A stretch of 6,332 nucleotides of DNA from Filomicrobium sp. (GTDB lineage Bacteria; Pseudomonadota; Alphaproteobacteria; Rhizobiales; Hyphomicrobiaceae), in assembly GCA_030607105.1 (NCBI GenBank), contig JAUWFF010000076.1:1-6332 (forward strand). Direction: 5' to 3'. Numbering within the stretch: the first letter of the stretch is position 1; each line of letters begins with the position of its first letter. The position numbers and the translations under genes are program-made. The notes beneath the pieces are model-generated. The model made no database searches, was not told where the DNA came from, and saw only the letters and a list, made by a program, of their open reading frames with translations. This document shows positions 1 to 6,332 of the stretch, piece by piece.

Positions 1-66
1 AGGCACGTCCACCAGGAGCCAAAGGCGGAGGACTATCTCGATGGCAAGCCAGGCGATTTGAAATGA
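1..66 (+). CDS. 3' end of an unidentified upstream gene (partial)
   Basis: Reading from base 1 in frame 1 gives 21 residues ending in EDYLDGKPGDLK and then a TGA at 64-66. The peptide is polar and charged, with a composition like a soluble protein's C-terminus. The alternative frame that closes at 59-61 gives an arginine- and serine-rich string that looks like a shadow. The stop overlaps the symporter start as ATGA, the usual sign of co-transcribed and translationally coupled genes. I do not recognise the family from so short a tail. By analogy with other symporter operons it could encode an enzyme acting on the transported compound, but that is inference only. Confidence 0.55.
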   Translation, partial: RHVHQEPKAEDYLDGKPGDLK

Positions 67-1526
67 CCTTGCTCGATTGGTTGGTCGTCGGTGGATATGG
101 CGTCATGGTTCTTCTGCTGGGTCTTTTTGCTGGCGGCCGAGCTGAAAGCGCCACCGATTATTTTCTAGCAGGGAGAAGGGAGGGCTGGGCTCCGGTGGCG
201 GCATCCACCTGGGCGACTAAGTTGTCCGCGCTAACCTTTATAGGCGTGCCCGGCGCGGCGATTGCCGGAAACTTTGCTTACGCCCAACTGTGGATCGGCT
301 CGTTTCTGGCCGCCTATTTTGTTGCAACCGTCTTCATTCCGGAGTTCTACCGCCTGCGCGTGTCGACGGTTTATGAATATCTCGGGCTGCGGATCGGACC
401 GCGGACCCGGACCGGTGGGACGATCATCTTCATTGTCAGCCGGTGCCTTGCGAGCGCGGTAAGACTTGCAGGTTGCGCGATTGCCGTATCGGTCTTTTTC
501 GAGCTTGCGCTTGTGGAAGCAATTTTACTCATCGCCGGATTGGCCGCCGCATACGTAATGACAGGCGGCCTGCGGGCGGTGATATGGACCGACGTCCTCC
601 AGCTCATTTTATTCTTGACCGGGGCGGCTGCGGCAATTGCTTTCGTAACGTGGACGCTGCCTGGTGGAGTTTCGCAAATCGTCGAGACCGGAGTCGCCGT
701 TGACAAATTCCGCGTATTTGATTTCAGCCTCGACCTCGCCGATCCAAAGACTTTCTGGATGGGAAATCTGTTCGCGTTTGTCCTTGGTCTGGCAACCGGA
801 GGCACTGACCAGGATGTCGCACAACGTGCCCTCGCCTGTCCAAATACAAAGCAGGCGCGAATCGCGATTGTAACAGCGGGTGCGGCGGACCTATTTAGCA
901 CACTCTTGTTTTTGAGTGCTGGCGTGGCGGTGTTTGCATATTACGAAGCGCTACCGCAGGAAGCCGTCACAAAGCTTATGGCGGACAGCCGGTTTGACTA
1001 TGTATTCCCCCACTTCATCCTGCACGAGATGCCGGCCGGTCTACGCGGTCTGCTCGTTGCGGCATTGCTGGCCGCGGCCATGTCATCACTCGATTCAGCG
1101 TTGAGTGGGCTTTCGTCGTCGGCGTATTTCGACCTGGGACTGACGCAAGAACGCGAACCGAGAAACATGTCGCAAGGGCCCCGCCTTCTGGTTGTCGCCT
1201 TCGCAATCGTGCTCGCGGTCCTTGCTATTGGTTTCGGGTCGCAGCCCTCTATACTCTGGTTCGGCCTGCAAATTATGGGCTACACTTACGGCGGGCTCCT
1301 CGGCCTTTTCATTGTGGCCTGCTGTTGCCATAGGTCCGCGACCGACTGGCTGAGCATATTTGCCGCCATGAGTAGCATTGCCGTTGTGGTAACCCTGACG
1401 CAGTGGGGGATCGGATTTGGTTTCTCTCCGGTGCCATGGCCGTGGGGCGTTGTAATCGGTGCGTCATGGACCTGCGCGATTATCCTTATTGCGGCAGCAC
1501 TTCGCCTGCGCCACCAGAAGCTGTGA
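63..1526 (+). CDS. Sodium:solute symporter family (SSS) transporter
   Basis: This 487-residue inner-membrane protein should couple sodium (or proton) entry to uptake of an organic solute. The substrate cannot be read from the sequence. It is hydrophobic throughout, with roughly 13 predicted membrane segments. The first spans about residues 5-24 and is followed by the SSS-typical SATDYFLAGR stretch (29-38). Other family marks are TVYEYLGLRIG (about 102-112), TDQDVAQR (248-255) and MSSLDSALSGLSS (340-352). The last includes the paired serines at the position of the second sodium site (Na2) in vSGLT and PutP. The length is normal for the family, with no frameshift or internal stop. The start at 63 places the first membrane helix at the N-terminus, has a weak AGGCG at 51-55, and overlaps the previous gene's stop by four bases, which suggests coupling. 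The 210-base gap to cyoA suggests it is not part of the oxidase operon. Family assignment is firm. Assignment to a specific carrier such as PutP, PanF or a sugar transporter is not justified. Confidence 0.93.
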   Translation: MTLLDWLVVGGYGVMVLLLGLFAGGRAESATDYFLAGRREGWAPVAASTWATKLSALTFIGVPGAAIAGNFAYAQLWIGSFLAAYFVATVFIPEFYRLRVSTVYEYLGLRIGPRTRTGGTIIFIVSRCLASAVRLAGCAIAVSVFFELALVEAILLIAGLAAAYVMTGGLRAVIWTDVLQLILFLTGAAAAIAFVTWTLPGGVSQIVETGVAVDKFRVFDFSLDLADPKTFWMGNLFAFVLGLATGGTDQDVAQRALACPNTKQARIAIVTAGAADLFSTLLFLSAGVAVFAYYEALPQEAVTKLMADSRFDYVFPHFILHEMPAGLRGLLVAALLAAAMSSLDSALSGLSSSAYFDLGLTQEREPRNMSQGPRLLVVAFAIVLAVLAIGFGSQPSILWFGLQIMGYTYGGLLGLFIVACCCHRSATDWLSIFAAMSSIAVVVTLTQWGIGFGFSPVPWPWGVVIGASWTCAIILIAAALRLRHQKL

Positions 1527-1599
1527 ATTCGACTACTTTGAAAGCTCCCCACGTAAATCAAAAAGCGGCAGACACGCACTTCACGCCGCAACGCCGATC

Positions 1600-1627
1600 T
1601 TGACTGGCTCGGGCGCCGGCTAAGAAT
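1600..1627 (+). promoter_or_regulatory. Possible sigma-70-type promoter for cyoABCD
   Basis: TTGACT at 1600-1605 matches five of six bases of the -35 consensus. AAGAAT at 1622-1627, 16 bases further on, is a mediocre -10 element. It lies in the spacer between the symporter and cyoA, about 110 bases upstream of the preferred cyoA start, so the position makes sense. The match is weak enough to arise by chance. I found no FNR/FixK-like palindrome (TTGAT-N4-ATCAA) in the spacer. Confidence 0.3.
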
Positions 1628-1722
1628 CCGCTGGCCCTTTGCATACGAAGGTGCTGGACCGCCGATGGAATTACAAGATAGTTTTGAAACGGGAGTAATT
1701 TTTGGATCACCCGTTGACGGCG

Positions 1723-1732
1723 AGAGAGGTGG
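1723..1732 (+). promoter_or_regulatory. Ribosome binding site deciding the cyoA start
   Basis: The purine-rich AGAGAGGTGG ends four bases before the ATG at 1737, with its AGAGG core about seven bases away. It is the best Shine-Dalgarno match near either possible cyoA start. The upstream ATG at 1665 is preceded by GGACCGCCG, which is not a credible site. This supports the shorter protein, in which the lipoprotein signal peptide lies near the N-terminus. Confidence 0.7.
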
Positions 1733-1736
1733 AAGC

Positions 1737-2645
1737 ATGGGCGGCTGGTTGCGACTTGGTTTCGGGCCGCTGTATCCGAACTTCGTCGGCCGCGCGATAG
1801 CTCTCGTTGGCGTGTCCGTTGTTCTCGCATCTTGCTCACTGGCCGAGGCACCGTTATTGCATCCAAGCGGACCTATCGCCGAGGCACAACGCAACCTACT
1901 GGTCGACGTCTTTGCGTTGATGCTGATCGTCGTGATCCCGGTGTTCGTCATGGCGATCTGGTTCGGCTGGCGGTATCGCGCATCTGCAACCCAAAGCGCC
2001 TATGATCCCGATTGGGAGCGTGCACCGTTCATCGATGGATTGATTTGGGCGTTGCCCGCGGCAATCATCGTCATTCTCGGCATTATGGTTTGGCGCAGTA
2101 CGCATCAGCTTGATCCGTATCGTTCACTGGCCGCTGCGGGAGGCAGCACACAGGTGCAGGTCATCACGCTGGAGTGGAAGTATGTTTTTCTCTACCCAAA
2201 GGAGGGTATCGCTTCTGTGAACGAGTTGGTTTTTCCCGCCAACAAGCCGGTGCAATTGGTGATGACGTCGGACTCTGCAATGACGTCATTGCTAATCCCG
2301 GCATTGGGTGGTCAGGTCTATGCGATGGCCGGCATGGCGACGCGGCTCAACTTGTTGGCCGACGGACCGGGTGAGTTTCGGGGGCGAAATGCTCTCTACA
2401 ATGGTGATGGTTTCGCCGATCATACTTTTCGCGTTCGCGCGGTGACCGAGGCAAAATTCGCCGAATGGATCGCTTCAGCAAAACAAGCCCCAGTCCTCGA
2501 TGCTGCCGCCTACAAAGACTTGTCCAAGCCGGGCGTTTTGAGGAAGCCCTTGCAGTATTCGCACTTCGCATCAGGCTTCTTCCAATCGACACTTGAAAAG
2601 TACGCAAGCCCGCTGAAGATGCAGCAGGCGCCTCGTTACCCTTAA
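1737..2645 (+). CDS. cyoA: Cytochrome bo3 ubiquinol oxidase subunit II (lipoprotein)
   Basis: Subunit II of the quinol oxidase, anchored in the inner membrane with its C-terminal domain in the periplasm; 302 residues from this start (E. coli CyoA has 315). A hydrophobic signal segment ends in a lipobox, LASC, with the acylated cysteine at residue 33. Two transmembrane helices follow (about 54-78 and 99-119), then a cupredoxin domain (about 138-235) containing LEWKYVFLYP and QVYAMAGMATRL, both close to CyoA. The CuA ligands of cytochrome c oxidases are gone: aligned positions carry T183, N218, N222 and F226 in place of His, Cys, Cys and His. The lipobox cysteine is the only cysteine in the protein. 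This marks a quinol and not a cytochrome c oxidase. I chose the ATG at 1737 because GAGAGGTGG lies just upstream. An in-frame ATG at 1665 would add 24 polar residues before the signal peptide and lacks a clear ribosome binding site. First gene of cyoABCD. Confidence 0.95.
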   Translation: MGGWLRLGFGPLYPNFVGRAIALVGVSVVLASCSLAEAPLLHPSGPIAEAQRNLLVDVFALMLIVVIPVFVMAIWFGWRYRASATQSAYDPDWERAPFIDGLIWALPAAIIVILGIMVWRSTHQLDPYRSLAAAGGSTQVQVITLEWKYVFLYPKEGIASVNELVFPANKPVQLVMTSDSAMTSLLIPALGGQVYAMAGMATRLNLLADGPGEFRGRNALYNGDGFADHTFRVRAVTEAKFAEWIASAKQAPVLDAAAYKDLSKPGVLRKPLQYSHFASGFFQSTLEKYASPLKMQQAPRYP

Positions 2646-2673
2646 GCCAGGCGAGTAGATTTGGAGTATTTGA

Positions 2674-4707
2674 ATGTTCGGCCGCCTGAACGAGGACGCC
2701 TTGCCCTTTTACAGCGAGATCGCGATGGCTGGCGCCGCCGTGACAGTCGGCGGCGGGCTGTTCGTCGTCGCGGTCGTGCTGTGGACGGGCTCACTAATAT
2801 ATCTGTGGCGCAACTGGCTGACTTCGGTCGATCACAAACGCATCGGCATCATGTATGTAGTCGTGGCTCTCGTGATGCTCTTGCGCGGGTTTGTTGACGC
2901 TCTGATGATGCGCGCGCAACAGGCCATGGCGATGAATAGCGGCGGCTATCTGCCGCCCGAACACTTCGACCAGATCTTCTCCTCGCACGGCACGATCATG
3001 ATCCTGTTCATGGCGATGCCCTTTCTGACCGGACTGATAAATTTTGTGATGCCGCTGCAGATTGGGGCGCGCGATGTCGCGTTTCCGAGGCTCAATCTGA
3101 TCAGCCTGTACCTGACCGCGGCTGGGGCGGGTCTCGTTCTGGTCTCGCTGGTCATAGGCAAGTTCTCCACCGCTGGTTGGACCGGCTATCCACCCTTTTC
3201 GGAAACCGAGTTTAGCCCTGGCGTCGGTGTTGACTACTGGATCTGGGCATTGATCGTCAGCGGTGTTGGCACGACGCTTACGGGTATCAATTTCATCACC
3301 ACCATCGTCAAACGCCGCGCGCCGGGCATGACCTGGATGCGGCTGCCATTGTTCGCTTGGACGGCACTCTGCGCGAGTATATTGATTGTTTTTGCGTTTC
3401 CAGCACTCACGGTGGCCGGAGCGATGTTGGCGCTCGACCGTTCCGCCGGGTTCCACTTTTTCACCAATGACGGTGGCGGTAACGCCATGCACTTCGCCAA
3501 CATTCTTTGGATGTGGGGGCATCCGGAGGTCTATATCTTGATCCTCCCAGCCTTTGGCGTGTTTTCGGAGATCGTCGCGACGTTCTCTTCAAAGCGCTTG
3601 TTCGCATACAATTCTTTGGTCTTTGCAACTGTTGTAATTGCGCTGCTTGCCTTCACGACTTGGCTGCATCACTTCTTCACTATGGGCGCGGGAGCGAGCG
3701 TGAATACCGCTTTCGGCATCACCACGATGATCATCGCCGTGCCGACAGGGGTTAAGGTCTTCGATTGGTTGATGACCATGTATCGGGGGCGGATTCGCTA
3801 TCAGACGCCGATGCTTTGGACAGTGGCGTTTCTGGTGACATTCACTATCGGCGGCATGTCGGGAGTGTTGCTTGCCGTGCCGGCAGTTGACTACACCCTG
3901 CACAACACCACCTTCTTGGTCGCGCATTTCCATAACATGGTGATCCCCGGCGCGTTGTTCGGCTTCTTCGCCGGCTATGTATACTGGTTCCCAAAGGCCT
4001 TCGGGTTTCGTCTCGACGAACGTTGGGGAAGGCGAGCGTTCTGGTTCTGGGTTACGGGGTTCTACCTCGCATTCATGCCGCTGTATGCGCTCGGACTGAT
4101 GGGCATGGTCCGGCGCCTGCAACACTATGATAACCCAGACTGGCAGCCCTATTTGATCGTTGCCGCTATTGGTGCCGTGTCTGTTCTTTGCGGGCTCATT
4201 TGTATGGCAATCCAGTTGTGGGTCAGCATTCGCGATCGAGAGCGGCTGGCGGATACGACGGGTGACCCGTGGAATGCACGGACCCTGGAATGGTACAGTT
4301 CCTCGCCGCCGCCAGTCTGGAATTTTGCCAGCCTGCCGAAGATCGAAGGTAGCGATGCTTTTTGGCGACTCAAGGAACGTGGAGAAGCGTATCGAGAAGA
4401 CGAAAACGTTGGCACGATCTCATTGCCAGCGAATTCGAACGACGGCATTGTTTACGGAGCGCTGGCCTTTGTTTTTGGCTTCTGCATGGTTTGGCACATC
4501 TATTGGCTAGCCCTGCTTTGCCTCGGTGCGATCATGACCCATTTGATCGTCAGCTCCTTCCGCGACCCCACCGCAGAGGTGATACCCGCCGACGAGGTGG
4601 CCCGTCACGAACACGACTGGAAGACAGCCGCGCGCGCTGGCTCACGCTACGACGGCGACCCGCTCTGTGACTACCGGACGGTTCTGAGAAAGGTGCCCGC
4701 ACAATGA
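2674..4707 (+). CDS. cyoB: Cytochrome bo3 ubiquinol oxidase subunit I
   Basis: Catalytic subunit of the haem-copper quinol oxidase. It oxidises ubiquinol, reduces oxygen to water and pumps protons across the inner membrane. At 677 residues it is close to E. coli CyoB (663). It has the extra N-terminal helix (about 20-44) and two extra C-terminal helices (about 591-632) that distinguish the bo3 type. Haem and copper ligands are all visible: H105 and H420 for low-spin haem b, H418 for haem o3, and H283, H332 and H333 for CuB. Y287, in HPEVY, is the tyrosine cross-linked to the CuB histidine. Proton-path residues are D134, E285 and K361. The quinol-site residues known from E. coli are kept as R71, D75, H97 and Q100. 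GGAG at 2663-2666, seven bases before the ATG, supports this start. It begins 28 bases after cyoA and its stop overlaps the cyoC start as ATGA. Nothing is missing or broken, so it should be functional. Confidence 0.98.
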   Translation: MFGRLNEDALPFYSEIAMAGAAVTVGGGLFVVAVVLWTGSLIYLWRNWLTSVDHKRIGIMYVVVALVMLLRGFVDALMMRAQQAMAMNSGGYLPPEHFDQIFSSHGTIMILFMAMPFLTGLINFVMPLQIGARDVAFPRLNLISLYLTAAGAGLVLVSLVIGKFSTAGWTGYPPFSETEFSPGVGVDYWIWALIVSGVGTTLTGINFITTIVKRRAPGMTWMRLPLFAWTALCASILIVFAFPALTVAGAMLALDRSAGFHFFTNDGGGNAMHFANILWMWGHPEVYILILPAFGVFSEIVATFSSKRLFAYNSLVFATVVIALLAFTTWLHHFFTMGAGASVNTAFGITTMIIAVPTGVKVFDWLMTMYRGRIRYQTPMLWTVAFLVTFTIGGMSGVLLAVPAVDYTLHNTTFLVAHFHNMVIPGALFGFFAGYVYWFPKAFGFRLDERWGRRAFWFWVTGFYLAFMPLYALGLMGMVRRLQHYDNPDWQPYLIVAAIGAVSVLCGLICMAIQLWVSIRDRERLADTTGDPWNARTLEWYSSSPPPVWNFASLPKIEGSDAFWRLKERGEAYREDENVGTISLPANSNDGIVYGALAFVFGFCMVWHIYWLALLCLGAIMTHLIVSSFRDPTAEVIPADEVARHEHDWKTAARAGSRYDGDPLCDYRTVLRKVPAQ

Positions 4708-5291
4708 GCGAGGTGGATGCCAAAACGCTCGAAGAGTCCGAAGAAAGGGCTTACGGCTTCTGGTTGTTTCTCATGAGCGATGCGATCCTGTTTTCGCTCC
4801 TGTTCGCCACCTACGCCATCATGGTAACGGCCACCGACAACGGCCCGGACCGGACCGAGATATTCGGCTATTGGAGAACAGCGGCCAACACCGCGCTCCT
4901 GCTGAGCAGCAGCTTAACAATGGGCCTCGCCTCGATCGCCATATGCGAGACCCGCAAATCCGCCTCGTTCCAATGGATTTTTGTGACCATGATTTTGGCG
5001 CTGGCCTTTCTGGTGTTGGAAATCCAGGAATTCGCGGGGCTGATCGCGCAAGGTGCCGGGCCCGATCGCAGCGGCTTTCTTTCTGCCTATTTCACACTCG
5101 TTGGAACGCATGGCGCCCACGTAATCGTTGGTCTGATCTGGATGGCGGTGCTTTGCCTGCATCTGGCATTGAGGCCGATCGGTCCGGAAATTCAGTCGAT
5201 AACCGAGCGGCTGACGATGTTTTGGCATCTCGTCGGGATCGTCTGGATTGGCATCTATTCCTTGGTCTATTTGCCGGGGCTGTACCAATGA
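4704..5291 (+). CDS. cyoC: Cytochrome bo3 ubiquinol oxidase subunit III
   Basis: Small membrane subunit of the quinol oxidase, a member of the cytochrome c oxidase subunit III family; 195 residues, close to E. coli CyoC (204). It has five membrane helices (about 17-42, 61-81, 88-110, 128-156 and 172-191), as expected for the bo3 form. Recognisable stretches are YGFWLFLMSDAILFSLLFAT in helix 1, LEIQEF (105-110) with the paired glutamates of the family, THGAHVIVGLIWM in helix 4, and HLVGIVWIGIYSLVYLPG at the end. It carries no redox cofactor in this family and is thought to stabilise subunit I and its proton uptake. AAAGGTG at 4689-4695, eight bases before the ATG, is a good ribosome binding site inside the end of cyoB. 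Four-base overlaps with cyoB and cyoD point to translational coupling and fixed subunit ratios. Confidence 0.97.
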   Translation: MSEVDAKTLEESEERAYGFWLFLMSDAILFSLLFATYAIMVTATDNGPDRTEIFGYWRTAANTALLLSSSLTMGLASIAICETRKSASFQWIFVTMILALAFLVLEIQEFAGLIAQGAGPDRSGFLSAYFTLVGTHGAHVIVGLIWMAVLCLHLALRPIGPEIQSITERLTMFWHLVGIVWIGIYSLVYLPGLYQ

Positions 5292-5605
5292 GTGACGTCA
5301 AACGGCATAAGCGTGAAGTTCGCAACTACCTGGTCGGTTTTGGCCTGGCAGTTTTGCTCACGATCATTCCTTTCGCCATCACCGCGGCGGGTGGGCTATC
5401 GCGAACCTGGTTTGATTTGGCGATTCTGCTGGCGGCGGTTGTTCAGGTGCTCGTACATCTGCGCTACTTCCTGCATATCGATCTGCGCCATACCCCGCGC
5501 GAAAATCTTCTGGCACTTGGCTTCACGGGTGTCCTGATGGTTCTGATGATCGGCGGCACACTTTGGATCATGGGCAATCTCACCGCCCGCATGATGGGGA
5601 CTTAA
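5288..5605 (+). CDS. cyoD: Cytochrome bo3 ubiquinol oxidase subunit IV
   Basis: Smallest subunit of the quinol oxidase; 105 residues against 109 in E. coli CyoD. It has three membrane helices (about 14-34, 42-62 and 73-97). The pattern VGFGLAVLLTIIPF, then VVQVLVHLRYFLHI, then GGTLWIMGNL matches CyoD closely. It assists assembly of the CuB centre and haem-copper core in the E. coli enzyme. The start is the ATG overlapping the cyoC stop as ATGA. The frame stays open far upstream inside cyoC, but starting there would add a long arginine-rich, non-CyoD extension, so the overlap start is preferred. There is no strong ribosome binding site, which fits coupling to cyoC translation. Last recognisable gene of the operon: cyoE does not follow in the window. 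Confidence 0.96.
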   Translation: MSDVKRHKREVRNYLVGFGLAVLLTIIPFAITAAGGLSRTWFDLAILLAAVVQVLVHLRYFLHIDLRHTPRENLLALGFTGVLMVLMIGGTLWIMGNLTARMMGT

Positions 5606-6332
5606 GACGGCCGCTTGTGCCTTCCATCTCCATGCTCTTCACACCCCGATGCAGATCGCACCAAGTGATCCGCATGGGACCAGCAAGCCACGAGCAGCTA
5701 CCCAGGACCCCGGCATGGTAGCACCAAGCCGTCTAATGGCCGGAGCGGTGGGATTCCAGGGCCTGGCTCCATTGCTGCAAGGGATTGCTTGCGACGAGTG
5801 CCGGTTGTTCGGTTGGACCCTTCGCCAACCTGACATCTAACGGCTCTAAATTGGCAGGGCGATCTTCAACACATGAGGCGGACAAAAACATCCCACCTAA
5901 CGCCGGTTCGAAGACCGTTGGCCAGACAGCACTGAAAATCGCGATGGTCATTACGCCGATAACGATTACAGGCTCCCACCAGCGTGGACGGCGGCGCCAG
6001 GTAACACTTCCAGGCTCTCGAACGGTTGTATGGTGGAGCGATGTCAACCGCGGACTCCGACTCATTTTCGATCCGCACAGTGGTAGCGCAAGCCGTCCCC
6101 ACCACGAAGGACGTCAAGCCGTTAAGCCTAATGGTTGCCGCGTGTTCGATCGCGCCGGACGCTAACGCGCACCTCACCGCAGTGCATTACACCTTTCACA
6201 TCGAGCACCTGATGACGGAAGCACCGGTTTCTCTGCCCTCAGGACTTCATCACCGTGGAAGCCCGGAGGAATCCTTCCGCGAAATATGCGGAGTGCGGAT
6301 TCAATAATCTGTTTACCTAAGAAAGTTACCCT
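5606..6332. other. Long stretch with no supportable gene downstream of cyoD
   Basis: About 730 bases without a gene I can defend. Both strands have only short frames (up to about 125 codons) that overlap one another, lack good ribosome binding sites and match no family I know. The least poor are a minus-strand frame at 5733-6065 with one hydrophobic run, and a plus-strand frame from an ATG at 6041 to a TAA at 6305-6307. No hairpin followed by a T run lies after cyoD, so the operon's terminator is not located. Small inverted repeats at 5756-5766 (CCAGG G CCTGG) and near 6264-6279 (CGGAGG AATC CTTCCG) lack a T tract. No tRNA, CRISPR or insertion sequence ends are visible. It may be intergenic DNA with decayed gene remnants. 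Confidence 0.5.

Noticed and set aside
2794..3522. A 242-codon open frame antisense to cyoB, and a similar one at 3589-4125.
   Set aside because: Their residues are rich in H, Q, R and P with no domain pattern, as expected of shadows opposite a GC-rich, hydrophobic membrane gene. cyoB explains the DNA fully.
4492..4507. TGGCAC-N5-TTGGC resembles a sigma-54 -24/-12 promoter.
   Set aside because: The -12 element has GG where the conserved GC is needed, and the site lies inside the cyoB coding sequence with no gene start suitably placed downstream.
4871..5287. The cyoD frame stays open through most of cyoC, allowing a 244-residue protein.
   Set aside because: The extra part is arginine-rich, lacks CyoD similarity and lies entirely over the well-supported cyoC frame. 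The ATGA overlap start at 5288 gives a normal CyoD length.
5756..5766. Palindrome CCAGG G CCTGG downstream of cyoD as a possible terminator.
   Set aside because: Only about four base pairs can form around a realistic loop, no T tract follows, and it lies 150 bases past the cyoD stop.
5917..5930. CGGTTCGAAGACCG looks like a tRNA T-arm.
   Set aside because: The stem is only three base pairs in this register, and no acceptor, D or anticodon arms can be built around it.
5726..6122. AAGCCGT occurs three times (5726-5732, 6090-6096, 6116-6122), two of them near TAATGG.
   Set aside because: The shared parts are too short and irregularly spaced to be a repeat family or CRISPR, and are consistent with chance.
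6041..6307. Plus-strand frame of 88 codons starting MSTADSDS near the window end.
   Set aside because: A GGAG lies only two bases before the ATG, too close for a normal ribosome binding site. The product matches nothing I know, and other frames overlap it, so it is not supported as a gene.

Overview
The window carries a four-gene cluster for a cytochrome bo3-type ubiquinol oxidase (cyoA-cyoB-cyoC-cyoD), preceded by a gene for a sodium:solute symporter and followed by about 730 bases in which I can support no gene. All genes that I can support are on the + strand. The DNA is moderately GC-rich (judged by eye, not counted). The Cyo proteins look proteobacterial, and an alphaproteobacterium of the rhizobial kind is my best guess. 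That is an inference from sequence style, not a demonstrated assignment.

Region 1 (1-1526) holds the last codons of an unidentified upstream gene, which overlaps the start of the symporter gene by an ATGA junction. These two genes are probably co-translated, and the symporter probably imports a substrate linked to the upstream enzyme or pathway. Region 2 (1527-1736) is a 210-base spacer with a weak promoter candidate and a good ribosome binding site for cyoA. Region 3 (1737-5605) is cyoABCD, tightly packed: 28 bases between cyoA and cyoB, then ATGA overlaps at cyoB/cyoC and cyoC/cyoD.

The oxidase genes work together. CyoB holds the haem b and haem o3/CuB centres and the quinol site. CyoA is a membrane-anchored lipoprotein with a cupredoxin fold that has lost its CuA ligands, so electrons come from quinol and not from cytochrome c. 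CyoC and CyoD are the small membrane subunits. All metal-ligand and proton-channel residues that I could locate in CyoB are present, so the enzyme looks intact. The haem O synthase gene cyoE, which often ends such clusters, is not seen downstream within the window.

Region 4 (5606-6332) has only short, unconvincing reading frames on both strands and looks like intergenic or decayed DNA. I found no CRISPR array, tRNA, rRNA, recognisable insertion sequence or clearly novel system. The window is mostly an ordinary respiratory operon.
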